64,000 bases of DNA from Apostichopus japonicus (taxonomy: Eukaryota > Echinodermata > Holothuroidea > Aspidochirotida > Stichopodidae), in assembly GCF_037975245.1 (NCBI RefSeq), contig NC_092580.1, positions 34,939,001 to 35,003,000 of the forward strand. Reading direction: 5' to 3'. Position numbers and translations under genes: made by a program. The stretch's first letter is position 1; each line of letters opens with the position of its first letter. The notes under the pieces are model-generated. The model did not search any database, was not told the DNA's origin, and worked only from the letters and a program-made list of their open reading frames with translations. Shown here piece after piece: positions 49,168-62,102 of this stretch.

Positions 49168-49286
49168 GCGTCAATAGCCTAGTGGTTAGGGTGTACGCAT
49201 ATAAAGCGGGAGGCTCGGGTTGGAATCCCTGTGGAGACTGGAAGTTTTTTCACTGTTCTGGATTTTCCAACTCACTACGATTTCAA

Positions 49287-49287
<1 letters not shown>
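49168..49287 (+). mobile_element. tRNA-derived SINE copy, plus orientation
   Basis: The A box TAGCCTAGTGG is at 49175-49185 and the B box GGTTGGAATCC at 49218-49228 (one change from GGTTCGAATCC). GGAGACTGGAAGTTT follows, and the copy runs into a TA microsatellite that may have grown from its tail. Confidence 0.72.
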
Positions 49288-49371
<84 letters not shown>

Positions 49372-49407
49372 TATATATCTATATCTATATCTATATCTAT
49401 ATATATA

Positions 49408-49477
<70 letters not shown>
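49288..49477. repeat. (TA)n / (TATATC)n microsatellite
   Basis: About 190 bp of TA dinucleotides, interrupted in the centre by blocks of CTATAT. The apparent frames made of I and Y are artefacts. Confidence 0.99.
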
Positions 49478-49480
<3 letters not shown>

Positions 49481-50080
49481 GAGACTAGTGGAACACTAGT
49501 AGTTGTTTCACGCATTGGGCGATCATTATCACGAACACCAGTTCTTCGTCTTACAGAAACCTTTCACTACGTTCGTTTCAGGGCAAAATTTAACTCGCGT
49601 TGAGTTGTTTTCAACCAGTTGGTAAAATTTATTCGGTTCATACAAACTGAGAGTATTTTGTTCTAGTATTACTTTTTGATAAACATAATTCTCGAGTAAC
49701 CTTTAATCAATTACCGAGACAAACAGTAAACATCAGCATTGATACAAAACACTTTCAGTAGATTAATCATCAGTAAAAGTTTCAGTTGAGTGAACAATCA
49801 TAATGTGCTTTGTGTTTAAGGAAATGAGGAATATTAGTGATGATGGATTCAGATTCTTAAACAAGTGTCTGGGGACATTCGGCAGAAGGAGAGACTTTCA
49901 AAACAAATATCTGAAGGTTGTGGAATTGCCATCTGTGCTGTATCGTCTTAGCAACAAGAGAAAGATTGTTTTCGTTTAAAGAATAATCGTCACAGATCAG
50001 AACTTTAAAAAACTTCAAAAAGCTGAAACTTATTTCCTGTCTAATATCGTTTGGTGAAATATAGTGTCACTTGATTTATT
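49478..50080. other. Unique intergenic DNA
   Basis: Nothing recognised. Confidence 0.4.
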
Positions 50081-50429
50081 TTACTACCGTCATTAAGCTA
50101 ATGACATCAATGTATGAATTACTACTACGCATGCGTTAGGCTTAAAACAAGTATTAAAAGCGAGTATTAAATGGTCATTATGCACGTAGAAGGCTACCTA
50201 CATTAGTGTTTAAATGATCGCTACTCATGCATTAATTAAGCTACTAAAATTAGAGAAATAATGGTCAATATACGGATGCCTTATGCGTTTGAAGATCAAT
50301 ACTCATGCGTTAGTAGGCTAACCAGCATCAATGTCTTACAAGTTTAGTCCTCATATTGTAAGCTACCAACACAAATATACACAAGATCAATAATCATGCG
50401 TTACGATTCCAACACGAATTTTAAATGAT

Positions 50430-51690
50430 CACTGCAGCAGACTAAAATACCTATGTTATCAGGATCACTACACATGTAGTAGACTACCAACACCTATGTT
50501 ATCATGATCACTACACATGCAGTAGACTACCAACACCTATGTTATCATGATCACTACACATGCAGTATATAGACTACCAACACCTATGTTATCATGATCA
50601 CTACACATGCAGTATATAGACTACCAACACCTATGTTATCATGACCACTGCACATGCAGTATATAGACTACCAACACCTATGTTATCATGATCACTACAC
50701 ATGCAGTAGACTACCAACACCTATGTTATCAGGATCACTACACATGCAGTATATAGACTACCAACACCTATGTTATCAGGATCACTACACATGCAATAGA
50801 CTACCAACACCTATGTTATCATGATCACTACACATGCAGTATACAGACTACCAATACCTATGTTATCAGGATCACTACACATGCAGTAGACTACCAACAC
50901 CTATGTTATCATGATCACTACATATGCAGTAGACTACCAACACCTATGTTATCAGGATCACTACACATGCAGTAGACTACCAACACCTATGTTATCATGA
51001 TCACTACACATGCAGTATATAGACTACCAACACCTATGTTATCAGGATCACTACACATGCAGTAGACTACCAACACCTATGTTATCAGGATCACTACATA
51101 TGCAGTAGACTACCAACACCTATGTTATCAGGATCACTACACATGCAGTAGACTACCAACACCTATGTTATCATGATCACTACATATGCAGTAGACTACC
51201 AACACCTATGTTATCAGGATCACTACACATGCAGTAGACTACCAACACCTATGTTATCATGATCACTACACATGCAGTATATAGACTACCAACACCTATG
51301 TTACCAGGATCACTACACATGCAGTAGACTACCAACACCTATGTTATCAGGATCACTACACATGCAGTAGACTACCAACACCTATGTTATCATGATCACT
51401 ACACATGCAGTATATAGACTACCAACACCTATGTTATCATGATCACTACATATGCAGTAGACTACCAACACCTATGTTATCAGGATCACTACACATGCAG
51501 TAGACTACCAACACCTATGTTATCATGATCACTACACATGCAGTATATAGACTACCAACACCTATGTTATCATGATCACTACACATGCAGTATACAGACT
51601 ACCAATACCTATGTTATCATGATCACTACACATGCAGTAGGCTATTAACACACATGTTTACATTATCACTACACATGCAATAGGCTATCA
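50430..51690. repeat. 43/47-bp minisatellite, about 27 copies
   Basis: The unit is CTACCAACACCTATGTTATC followed by ATGATCACTACACATGCAGT and AGA. A 47-bp form carries an extra TATA (GTATATAGA). From about 50080 to 50430 strongly diverged units of the same kind (CTACTCATGCGTTAGGCTA) precede it. Confidence 0.95.
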
Positions 51691-52039
51691 ACATCAAACG
51701 TTCAATTTCATTTCTCTGTCTTAGCTCAATGATTATAATTGATGAACAGTAACCGTTCGCGCTCAAGCTATTTCCAATATTTAAGCTACCAACAAATGAA
51801 TGATTTCCCGTGCTTTGTCCTTGGCGGATTGTACACGGCTGCAAAAACATCAACCTACATTGTTGGCAGTATAGGACTATGTCTGACTAAAGTATTAAAA
51901 TGGAGTTTAAATGGCATTAGTATATTTATATTACATCTTCTTACAATTATTACCTGTGCGCACTTAAATTATTTAGACGACAACATCTGCAATCCTCAGA
52001 AATGTATACCTTAATAAAGTACTCAACATAGTGATCTTG
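51691..52039. other. Unique spacer between two arrays
   Basis: A 91-codon + frame (51739-52014) spans it, with a hydrophobic middle but no recognisable domain, start context or splice site. I do not call it a gene. Confidence 0.35.
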
Positions 52040-53125
52040 TTTTGAGGGCTTTTTATTTTCACTGTTGTAGTGATATCACAATTAATGGAGTGATGTCATT
52101 GTTTTTCAATTAATGTAGTGATGTTATTATATCGGGATTTAATCACAATTAATGTGAAGTGATGTCAATTATGATTAGATTTTATCAAACTTACTGTAGT
52201 GATAACATTATGACCAAATGTTCTAGCAATTTTTGGAGTTATGTCATTATGTTGGGAATTTATTACAATATTCTAGTAATAACATTATGACGGGACTTAC
52301 ATTATAATTTATAGAGTGAAGTCGATATAACGGAGTTTTATATCAATAACTGTTGTGAACACGTTATGAAGGAATGTTTCCAAAAACTTCTGGAGTGATG
52401 TCATAATGACAACATTTATATTATAATTTCTAGAGTGATATGATGATGACCGGATTTTATTGTAATTAATGTAGTAACATAATGACTGGCTTTATAACAA
52501 TTGTTTAGTGATAACATAATGACTGGCTTTACACCATTTATTTAGTGATATCACAATCACGGGATTTACAACAATTATTTAGTGGTAACATAATGACTGG
52601 CTTTACAACAATTATTTAGTGATATGACAATGACGGGATTTACAACAATTATTTAGTGATATCACAATCACGGGAGTTTCAACAATTATTTAGTGATAAC
52701 ATAATGACTGGCTTTGCAACGATTATTTAGTGATATCACAATCACGGGATTTACAACAATTATTTAGTGGTAACATAATGACCTGCTTTACAACAATTAT
52801 TTAGTGATATGACAATGACGGGATTAACAACAATTATTTAGTGATATCACAATCACGGGAGTTTCAACAATTATTTAGTGATAACATAATGACCTGCTTT
52901 ACAACAATTATTTAGTGATATGACAATGACGGGATTTACAACGATTATTTAGTGATATCACAATCACGGGAGTTTCAACAATTATTTAGTGATAACATAA
53001 TGACTGGCTTTGCAACGATTATTTAGTGATATCACAATCACGGGATTTACAACAATTATTTAGTGATATGACAATGACGGGATTAACAACAAGCATTTAG
53101 TGATATCACAATCACGGGACTTTCT
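52040..53125. repeat. 37-bp minisatellite
   Basis: The core ACAACAATTATTTAGTGATA is followed by one of three variants: TCACAATCACGGGA, ACATAATGACTGGC or TGACAATGACGGGA. The variants alternate, giving a higher-order pattern (for example 52600-52750 against 52780-53000). The left third (52040-52490) consists of diverged units. Confidence 0.93.
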
Positions 53126-55000
53126 TATTATTGCTGTAGTCATAGGGCTATTTTGACTTTTTTTGGTTAATGTAGTTCTGAAATTAAAAATGATATTAAC
53201 CCCGATATAGACGTACACGTTTATCAATAAGCAAATATGATTATTGCACTGCTACTAAGGGAGATACGGGTGTCCCTTATAAACGGTAAAAATCTCCAGT
53301 TAATCTTTTCTATTAATCTCCTTGGGCAGGGTTATAGCTAGGAGATTGTGAGTGCTGGTTAAATAAATTTGCGAAGCGTAGCGAGCGAAGCTCTCGCATC
53401 TCACGGCCGGGGGTCCAGGGGCCCGCTTAAGGGTGATTTTTGCTACTTTTCAGATTTACAATTGGTAAATAACAGAAAAAGGTGACGTTATTATCATGTT
53501 TTACGGCAAGGGAAAGATAAATTTGTTACTTTTGTTGTATTTCACAAGCATTTTACTATTTTTTTGTGCCGGCCAGTGGACTGTTTATTCACTTCCAATG
53601 CCGGCCGGCAGGCGTGAGTGGCGGTTACCACCGGCCGCCGCCGGCCGGCGTGGCTATAACCCTGTCCTTGGGTCATCAAACTATGGACAATTATATTGGC
53701 CTGTACAATGGTATGCTTCCGGTATCTATACAACACCCGTTTCCCCTCCTCCCTCCTTCCCTCCCACCTAGACCTCCCCATTCTGCCTCTCAGGCTCCAA
53801 CATTAACATCCACACAATACACACAACACGTATGACGTTTCCAATGAAAGAATAATGAATTCATCAATAAACATGATGGCAACGTGCTCGTATATTCACC
53901 AATCATAGAGCATGCCTAAAAAGTTGTGTATGAAACCGAGCATTAAACAGCTGCCAGTTATTGAAACTCACTCCACTGCAGCTTCTCGCTTCGTTCCTTC
54001 AATTTCAAATATTTCTGCTTTCGAAGTGGACGCATAGTAAGGAACGCCGTTATCAAAGGGAATTAAATCTGTACTGTCTATACTAAAATACAGGTAGGTG
54101 TCATAACATTAATAATGTATTGTGGGATTCTTCTCTGAATATTCGCTTAAAATATGTTCTCTTTTTGTGTGGAAACTATTAGAAAAGGGGAAACTTTAGA
54201 AAAGTACAAAAGATAGAATCGACTGTATTAAAAGTAATGTATATAAAGCGGCTTAGGAATCTTGCTGTTACTATGAGATAGTGCAAGACTGAGATACAAT
54301 GGTGTGTTGTCTCCATCAAACCGACTACATGCTGCATTATTATTATTTTGTTGTGAATTTATTTATCAAAGTGTTCAATATGTAACAATATTTTTGGTGC
54401 ATATAATAAATACATGTCAAATATTTGCTATGGAAAATGGAAACAATGGAATGTTTGAATCATCGCCCTAGAGTCAATAACATGAAAATCAAGGCAATCA
54501 TGTATTACATTAGGTATTTTAGAATAACTGACATTCATATATAGGCCTTATACATGTCGTAGTGTAGAGAAGTGTGACCTTAGGCCATGCACGTACTGTT
54601 GCAGTGCACCGGGTATACCCAGTAGAGTAACGTACTGGCCATATACAGCTGAAATACTGGTCTGATACAAAATAATAGGCGCTTGGAAGGTACGAATGTT
54701 GAATGAGTTAGACCTACCGAAGGTTTTGAATCAATGTAATGTGTATAAACTGTCTGCTCAACACATATAGAATCAGTAGAAGGGTATTGTCAGCTGGAGA
54801 CAGAAATAGACGACTATACGTTTAGCATAGACAACTATACGTTTAGCATTTTAGATGGCAGCGAGAAGCATAACCATGACATACACTTATGTACAATACT
54901 ATATATAAATTACGCCTTGGATCTGAGGCGAGCTCCACAAGAACAGTTTACTAAGGACATATTGTGCAAGCTGGACTCGGTAGGGTCATGAGAATGAATC
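53126..55000. other. Unique DNA with GC-rich islands
   Basis: GCGAAGCGTAGCGAGCGAAG at about 53371-53390 and GGCCGGGGGTCCAGGGGCCC at about 53405-53424 look like a fragment of a dispersed element. A GC-rich stretch with repeated GCCGGCCGGC words at 53570-53655 can fold back on itself. Neither has clear boundaries. Confidence 0.4.
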
Positions 55001-56439
55001 TATTTACTTTAATTTGCAATCTGTTTTAACGTCAGTTGAGGGAAATGGCAGATCCTTAGCACTCCTCATATTTTACCCAATAGAGGACCTATTTGGTGCT
55101 AGCTCCACTATAGCAAATCACAAACCAGATGGGGAGATTCTAACGGAAAGCAATCCTGCGCTTCAGGATTTAAGAATAAAAAGTATTGAAGTAAACTACC
55201 GCAATCTAAAGACAATAAACTTGTTACAATGTTCAACTTTACTTCACACAAATAGAGCAATATCAGTGTGCAAGCGTCTATGGATGTAAGTTATAACAGT
55301 CTCATGTACATACAAGGACGCCCTAATTTAGCTTCGGATGACGTCATGGTCTTAATTGCATCATCAAATGGCAGGGCAATATTTCCGTCTTTCTCTTGTG
55401 ACTGGGTTGAATATTAGGTAGCCACACGTCATACCCGAATAGTTGCCTAAACATTGAAATTCTATTTCTCTAAGATATTAAGACCTGAAGTGAACACCCT
55501 GGATATAGTATACAGGGTCGCAAAGAGTCATCAATTCCCTCTTAAATTCTGTTTCTGCTTGTCTAACATGGCACACAGACGGAGATCCATACTCATTCGT
55601 CATGCTATCCTTGATCGAAAGATCTTCACTAAAGCCTTTTACCTTGCGTTATTCATCAGCATATTTCTATTGCTAATTTTCTTCACGCATGTAACAGTTT
55701 TGCTCGGATATTATTATAGATTGCACTCAACACATTTTTGAATAGAATAACTATTAACGCAAAGTATCGTTGCTGAACCGCACACACCAAATCAATTAAA
55801 ATCTTGTTAGCTGGAACCAGTTTTACATATTTTATTCCGTTGATTTGCAGCTGTCTCAATATCTTGTTGGTAATTAAAGATGAGTAACCATTATCCAACA
55901 TTGCGCTGTTATATATATATATACGTATAGCAGTGAAACCAGTGTTTGCACGGTTCTTTGAAGTCAACTCTGCTGGCTTAAGTGTAGAATGATAATCTGG
56001 TAGAAACATGTCACGTAGCATTTCTTACTTTAGGTCTGCTTTCCATTTGTGAATTATTTAAGGATATTAACTTTAGAAGATTAAAATATGGAAGATGTTT
56101 TAGTGTGATATCACTCGTTAATTCATTCAAAATATCTAGGCCTATATATGGGGGAAAGGATACGGTCGTCATGGCATTTCTTCCGAAGTTTGCTGAAGCA
56201 CACAACTAAACCGAACGCTGGTCAACGTTATGATATGATTAGATGTCAATAGGCCCATTGCTGTTGTGATTCTAAACTGTAAACCATCCAACGTTATAGC
56301 GTTTGCGTTAAACGTAACAATATATACATATGTGTCATAGAACAATTAATGTTATAACATACAAAGATAAGAGTTTGTAAGTTGTTATTAACTATGAATC
56401 TACCTATACCATAACACTTATAATCATTACTATCCGTTT
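55001..56439. other. Unique DNA, two weak open frames
   Basis: A + frame at 55014-55289 ends at a donor-like GTAAGT (about 55286). Another at 55454-55741 encodes a basic start and one hydrophobic segment (about 20 residues). Neither has a recognisable domain or a supported start. Confidence 0.35.
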
Positions 56440-58865
56440 ATATCGACCGGTAACCATAAACCTTATAATCATAGCTAACAGTTGATATCAACCTATACCA
56501 TAAAACCTTATAATCATTACTAACAGTTGATATCAACCAATACCATAAAACCTTATAATCATTACTATCAGTTGATATCAACCTATACCATAAACCTTAT
56601 AATCATAACTAACAGTTGATATCAACCTATACCATAAAACCTTATAATCATTACTATCAGTTGATATCAACCTATACCAAAAACCTTATAATCATTACTA
56701 TCCTTTTATATCGACCTATACCATAAAACCTTATAATCATTACTAACAGTTGATATCAACCTATACCATAAAACCTTATAATCATTACTATCCGCTTATA
56801 TCGACCTACACCAAAAACCTTATAATCATTACTATCCTTTTATATCGACCTATACCATAAAACCTTATAATCATTACTAACAGTTGATATCAACCTATAC
56901 CATAAAACCTTATAATCATTACTATCAGTTGATATCAACCTATACCATAAACCTTATAATCATAACTAACAGTTGATATCAACCTATACCATAAAACCTT
57001 ATAATCATTACTAACAGTTGATATCAACCTATACCATAAAACCTTATAATCATTACTATCCGTTTATATCGACCTACACCAAAAACCTTATAATCATTAC
57101 TATCAGTTGATATCAACCTATACCATAAAACCTTATAATCGTTACTATCAGTTGATATCAACCTATACCATAAAACCTTATAATCATTACTATCAGTTGA
57201 TATCAACCTATACCATAAACCTTATAATCATTACTATCCTTTTATATCGACCTATACCATAAAACCTTATAATCATTACAATCCTTTTATATCGACCTAT
57301 ACCATAAAACCTTATAATCATTACTAACAGTTGATATCAACCTATACCATAAAACCTTATAATCATTACTATCAGTTGATATCAACCTATACCATAAACC
57401 TTATAATCATAACTAACAGTTGATATCAACCTATACCATAAAACCTTATAATCATTACTAACAGTTGATATCAACCTATACCATAAAACCTTATAATCAT
57501 TACTATCAGTTGATATCAACCTATACCATAAACCTTATAATCATAACTAACAGTTGATATCAACCTATACCATAAAACCTTATAATCATTACTAACAGTT
57601 GATATCAACCTATACCATAAAACCTTATAATCATTACTATCCGTTTATATCGACCTACACCAAAAACCTTATAATCATTACTATCAGTTGATATCAACCT
57701 ATACCATAAAACCTTATAATCGTTACTATCAGTTGATATCAACCTATACCATAAAACCTTATAATCATTACTATCAGTTGATATCAACCTATACCATAAA
57801 CCTTATAATCATTACTATCCTTTTATATCGACCTATACCATAAAACCTTATAATCATTACAATCCTTTTATATCGACCTATACCATAAAACCTTATAATC
57901 ATTACTAACAGTTGATATCAACCTATACCATAAAACCTTATAATCATTACTATCAGTTGATATCAACCTATACCATAAACCTTATAATCATAACTAACAG
58001 TTGATATCAACCTATACCATAAAACCTTATAATCATTACTATCAGTTGATATCAACCTATACCATAAAACCTTATAATCATTACTATCAGTTGATATCAA
58101 CCTATACCATAAACCTTATAATCATAGCTAACAGTTGATATCAACCTATACCATAAACCTTATAATCATAACTAACAGTTGATATCAACCTATACCATAA
58201 AACCTTATAATCATTACTAACAGTTGATATCAACCTATACCATAAAACCTTATAATCATTACTATCCTTTTATATCGACCTATACCATAAAACCTTATAA
58301 TCATTACTATCAGTTGATATCAACCTATACCATAAAACCTTATAATCATTACTATCAGTTGATATCAACCTATACCATAAAACCTTATAATCATTACTAT
58401 CAGTTGATATCAACCTATACCATAAAACCTTATAATCATTACTATCAGTTGATATCAACCTATACCATAAAACCTTATAATCATTACTATCCTTTTATAT
58501 CGACCTATACCATAAAACCTTATAATCATTACTAACAGTTGATATCAACCTATACCATAAAACCTTATAATCATTACTATCAGTTGATATCAACCTATAC
58601 CATAAACCTTATAATCATTACTATCCTTTTATATCGACCTATACCATAAAACCTTATAATCATTACTAACAGTTGATATCAACCTATACCATAAAACCTT
58701 ATAATCATTACTATCAGTTGATATCAACCTATACCATAAACCTTATAATCATTACTATCCTTTTATATCGACCTATACCATAAACCTTATAATCATTACG
58801 GTACTATTCGTTTATATCGACCTACACCAAAAACCTTATAATCGTTACTGTCCGTTTCTATCAAG
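56440..58865. repeat. 45-bp minisatellite with palindromic core, about 54 copies
   Basis: The unit is ACCTTATAATCATTACTATC, then either AGTTGATATCAACC or CTTTTATATCGACC, then TATACCATAAA. The first type contains the perfect 12-bp palindrome GTTGATATCAAC. A block at 57024-57206 recurs exactly at 57605-57787, so a higher-order repeat of 581 bp (about 13 units) exists. Confidence 0.97.
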
Positions 58866-60344
58866 GTTGATCAGGCTCGTAACATACTTAGTTAACCGTT
58901 TTAAGTCGTTAAAATGTGCCACTGTTATCATTGATAACACCGGCTGGTCATTGTTATATTTTATAAATATATGTGTTGTTTATGTTGCCATGGTATTAGA
59001 TAATACGCAGATTCCCAACGTTAGTTGTAATATAAACATGAGTCAAATTTGTTGGCCAACAAAGTAATTACTCTGGACTAATATATACCATTCCAATTGG
59101 CAGTAGGGTAGAACAGCAATTATGAGAATTTAATCATTCATTTATCGTTTTCTTCAGAACAGAAATAAAAAGTAAAGAACATAGAAATATGAGAGTGAGG
59201 CAATTACAATATTATTCTAAAGTATCTTATTTTAAGGAAGCTATACAATATTATAGCTCCCTTATAATGAGGATGAATACTGAGAAAGGGTTTGTTGAGA
59301 TGGCGTCCATCCTAGTCAATGTAATTCATGATCTAATTGCACGTCGAGGGGCTATCAACTTTTCTCTACGCACACACCTGTATGATTGATTTTCTTTTTG
59401 TCCGAACCCTTCTATGGATGCAGGCCCTAGATGCAAATATCTAGTCAGTTATTTGTGGTTGAACTAGGTCGTGAAGAGCTTAACCTTACCATTAGTAGCA
59501 CGGCAGATTGGTTATCGATTTGTGTTAGCGATCCTCTCATCATATGGGACAGGTGAGCCCATTACTCATTCCATGCGCTTTTAGTGCAATTAAGTTAAAA
59601 CTAGAACGGTAAAATGGGCATCGAACGGATGCATCGATGGTCGAGGCGAAGACTTACTGCAAATCGTTTGACAATAGATCACAGTGTATAACTTATATTA
59701 TCAAGTGGCAATGGCTACTTCTACGGAACAACGAAATGATAGAAAATAGCTTATTATTTATGGAACTGTTTATCGCCCAACTTTAGCATTGTCCACTTTT
59801 ACCTGTTCCTTTCTCAAAATGATGGCATTTTTTCAAATCTCTAAACTGAACCCCTACCTTACAGAAAATATGATTTAGAAAGCTTTATTATTATTAACTA
59901 AGAACTGAATATATTTTACATCCGTGTTAGAAGCCCATCCTTTTAGTTTGTACCGAGCTGGTTCGTGTCACTGAGCTCTTCTCGCTCCATAAAGCAATTC
60001 ATTGTTGAGATGAAAAGGTTCACTACAGGATTAAAAATGATATGATGTATTAAAATGGCTTTCATTGATTGGTACATGGTTGCGTGTTTCTGCAAGAGTT
60101 TCGCTAAATTGATAAAATATGCATGCTAATACGTAATTAAGAATAGTGCAATATGTAAGCTTTTTTCTTTACGTTCTTAATAAACTAAAATTCCCATTTA
60201 CCTTGTTAGTTTTGTATGATTATTGTATATGTTTTTTATACTTTCTGAGTTAGTTGTGACGTAATCGGTGGTCACTGATGTGCTGGTACATATACTAACG
60301 TGTTGGTACTTCAACAAAAATATATTACTGTTGCGATTCGAGTC
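58866..60344. other. Unique intergenic DNA
   Basis: No gene recognised. The 66-codon + frames at 58867 and 59189 have no domain. Confidence 0.4.
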
Positions 60345-61215
60345 GTTGTAAACATTTCAAGGATTTCCAGTTCTAGCTGTTTTAAATAAGAAAAATACCC
60401 TACACTTCTTATATGTATCACACAGATAAAAAACAATTCAAGGATTTCCAGTGTAGCTGTTTTTAATATGATAAATACCCTACACTTGTTATTTGTATCA
60501 CACAGATAAAAACAATTCAAGGATTTCCAGTGTAGCTGTTTTTAATAAGATAAATACCCTACACTTCTTATATGTATCACACAGATAAAAAACAATTCAA
60601 GGATTTCCAGTGTAGCTGTTTTTAATATGATAAATACCCTACACTTCTTATATGTATCACACAGATAAAAACAATTCAAGGATTTCCAGTGTAGCTGTTT
60701 TTAATATGATAAATACCCTACACTTGTTATTTGTATCACACAGATAAAAACAATTCAAGGATTTCCAGTTGTAGCTGTTTTTAATATGATAAATACCCTA
60801 CACTTCTTATATGTATCACACAGATAAAAACAATTCAAGGATTTCTAGTGTAGCTGTTTTTAATGATAAATACCCTACACTTGTTATATGTATCACACAG
60901 ATAAAAACAATTCAAGGATTTCCGGTGTAGCTGTTTTTAATGATAAATGCCCTAAACTTGTTATATGTATTACACAGATTAAAAACAATGCAAGGTTTCC
61001 AGTTGTAGCTGTTTTTAATATGATAAATACCGTACACTTCTTATATGTATCACACAGATAAAAACAATTCAAGGATTTCCAGTGTAGCTGTTTTTAATGA
61101 TAAATACCCTACACTTGTTATATGTATTACACAGATAAAGAACAATTCAAGGATTTCCAGTTGTAGCTGTTTTTAGTATGATAAATACCGTACACTTGTT
61201 ATATATATTACACAA
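60345..61215. repeat. ~79-bp tandem repeat, 11 copies
   Basis: The unit starts CAAGGATTTCCAGTGTAGCT and contains GATAAATACCCTACACTT and ATGTATCACACAGATAAAA. Unit length varies from 76 to 81 bp. Confidence 0.95.
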
Positions 61216-62102
61216 GTTAAAGCAAAAACAAATGCATTGGTACAAAAACGTCAATTATAATATGATTCTTGAATACCTCTTATAGGTATTAAAATGTGTA
61301 TTCAAAATCGTACGAGCGTTCTGTTTAATTTTTGACTATATTTGGGCATAGTTCATATAGGCCTACGAATGAAGCCTGAAGCCATTTATTATCACAAAAC
61401 TAGAATCACGAGTGTTCATGAATTATTCATTCTATATTAACAATAAGTTCGAAACGAAGATGAATAGCAAATTAGTCACATTTCTTTGAATTAAATTTTA
61501 AATACGTTATAGAGATCATTAAGTCTTTGGCGTACCCATAAACTTTATATTAATTTATTTCAAACGTCTATGAAGCCACAACATTTAATATTTGTAAGAA
61601 TTTTGAACACAATTGCATTTTATTTACATAAGGTGACACACTTGTTTGCTGTGTCGCAATCTCAATATTTTGATATAGTTTGCTGCTTACAACAATATAT
61701 TCTCCTGTATATAAGACTTATAAATCTAGTCAAACGCAGTTTGGTCTCTGCTACATAATTTTGTTGTTACTGGTTCATTAGTTCATCCAGTAATTATTAC
61801 ATTAATTTCTGAAATAACTGTTTATAACCAAAGGTAAACACGTCTTCAAAAGAATCGTTCCGCGTCTGTTTTATAACAAACTTGAGATTACGGTTATCAA
61901 TTGCCAGTTTGTGTTTACAACGAGGTATATTTCGAGGCAGATTTTGAATAATAATCAGATTTACATTAATTATAAAATTTCCGCCAGTTTCGATTAGGGA
62001 ACATTGTAGTGCCATACGATTATTACCACTCTTTTGTTTAATTGTTCATGTGAATAAGGAATTTAGGCTTACGATGGAGTGTTGTTATTCAATCAGCTAT
62101 CT
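61216..62102. other. Unique intergenic DNA
   Basis: Nothing recognised. Confidence 0.4.

Noticed and set aside
49168-49262. True tRNA gene
   Set aside because: A and B boxes are present but acceptor and anticodon stems do not pair; it is a SINE head. The same holds for 41660-41724 and 48920-48990.
49182-49482. Frames rich in Ile and Tyr
   Set aside because: Translation of the TA microsatellite.
55014-55289. Exon with a donor-like end
   Set aside because: No ATG, weak acceptor, composition not convincing and no recognisable domain.
55454-55741. Small membrane protein gene
   Set aside because: One hydrophobic segment but no supported start, no similarity and no splice context.
56440-58865. 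CRISPR-like array
   Set aside because: Units are contiguous without unique spacers and the DNA is eukaryotic; the same holds for all other arrays.
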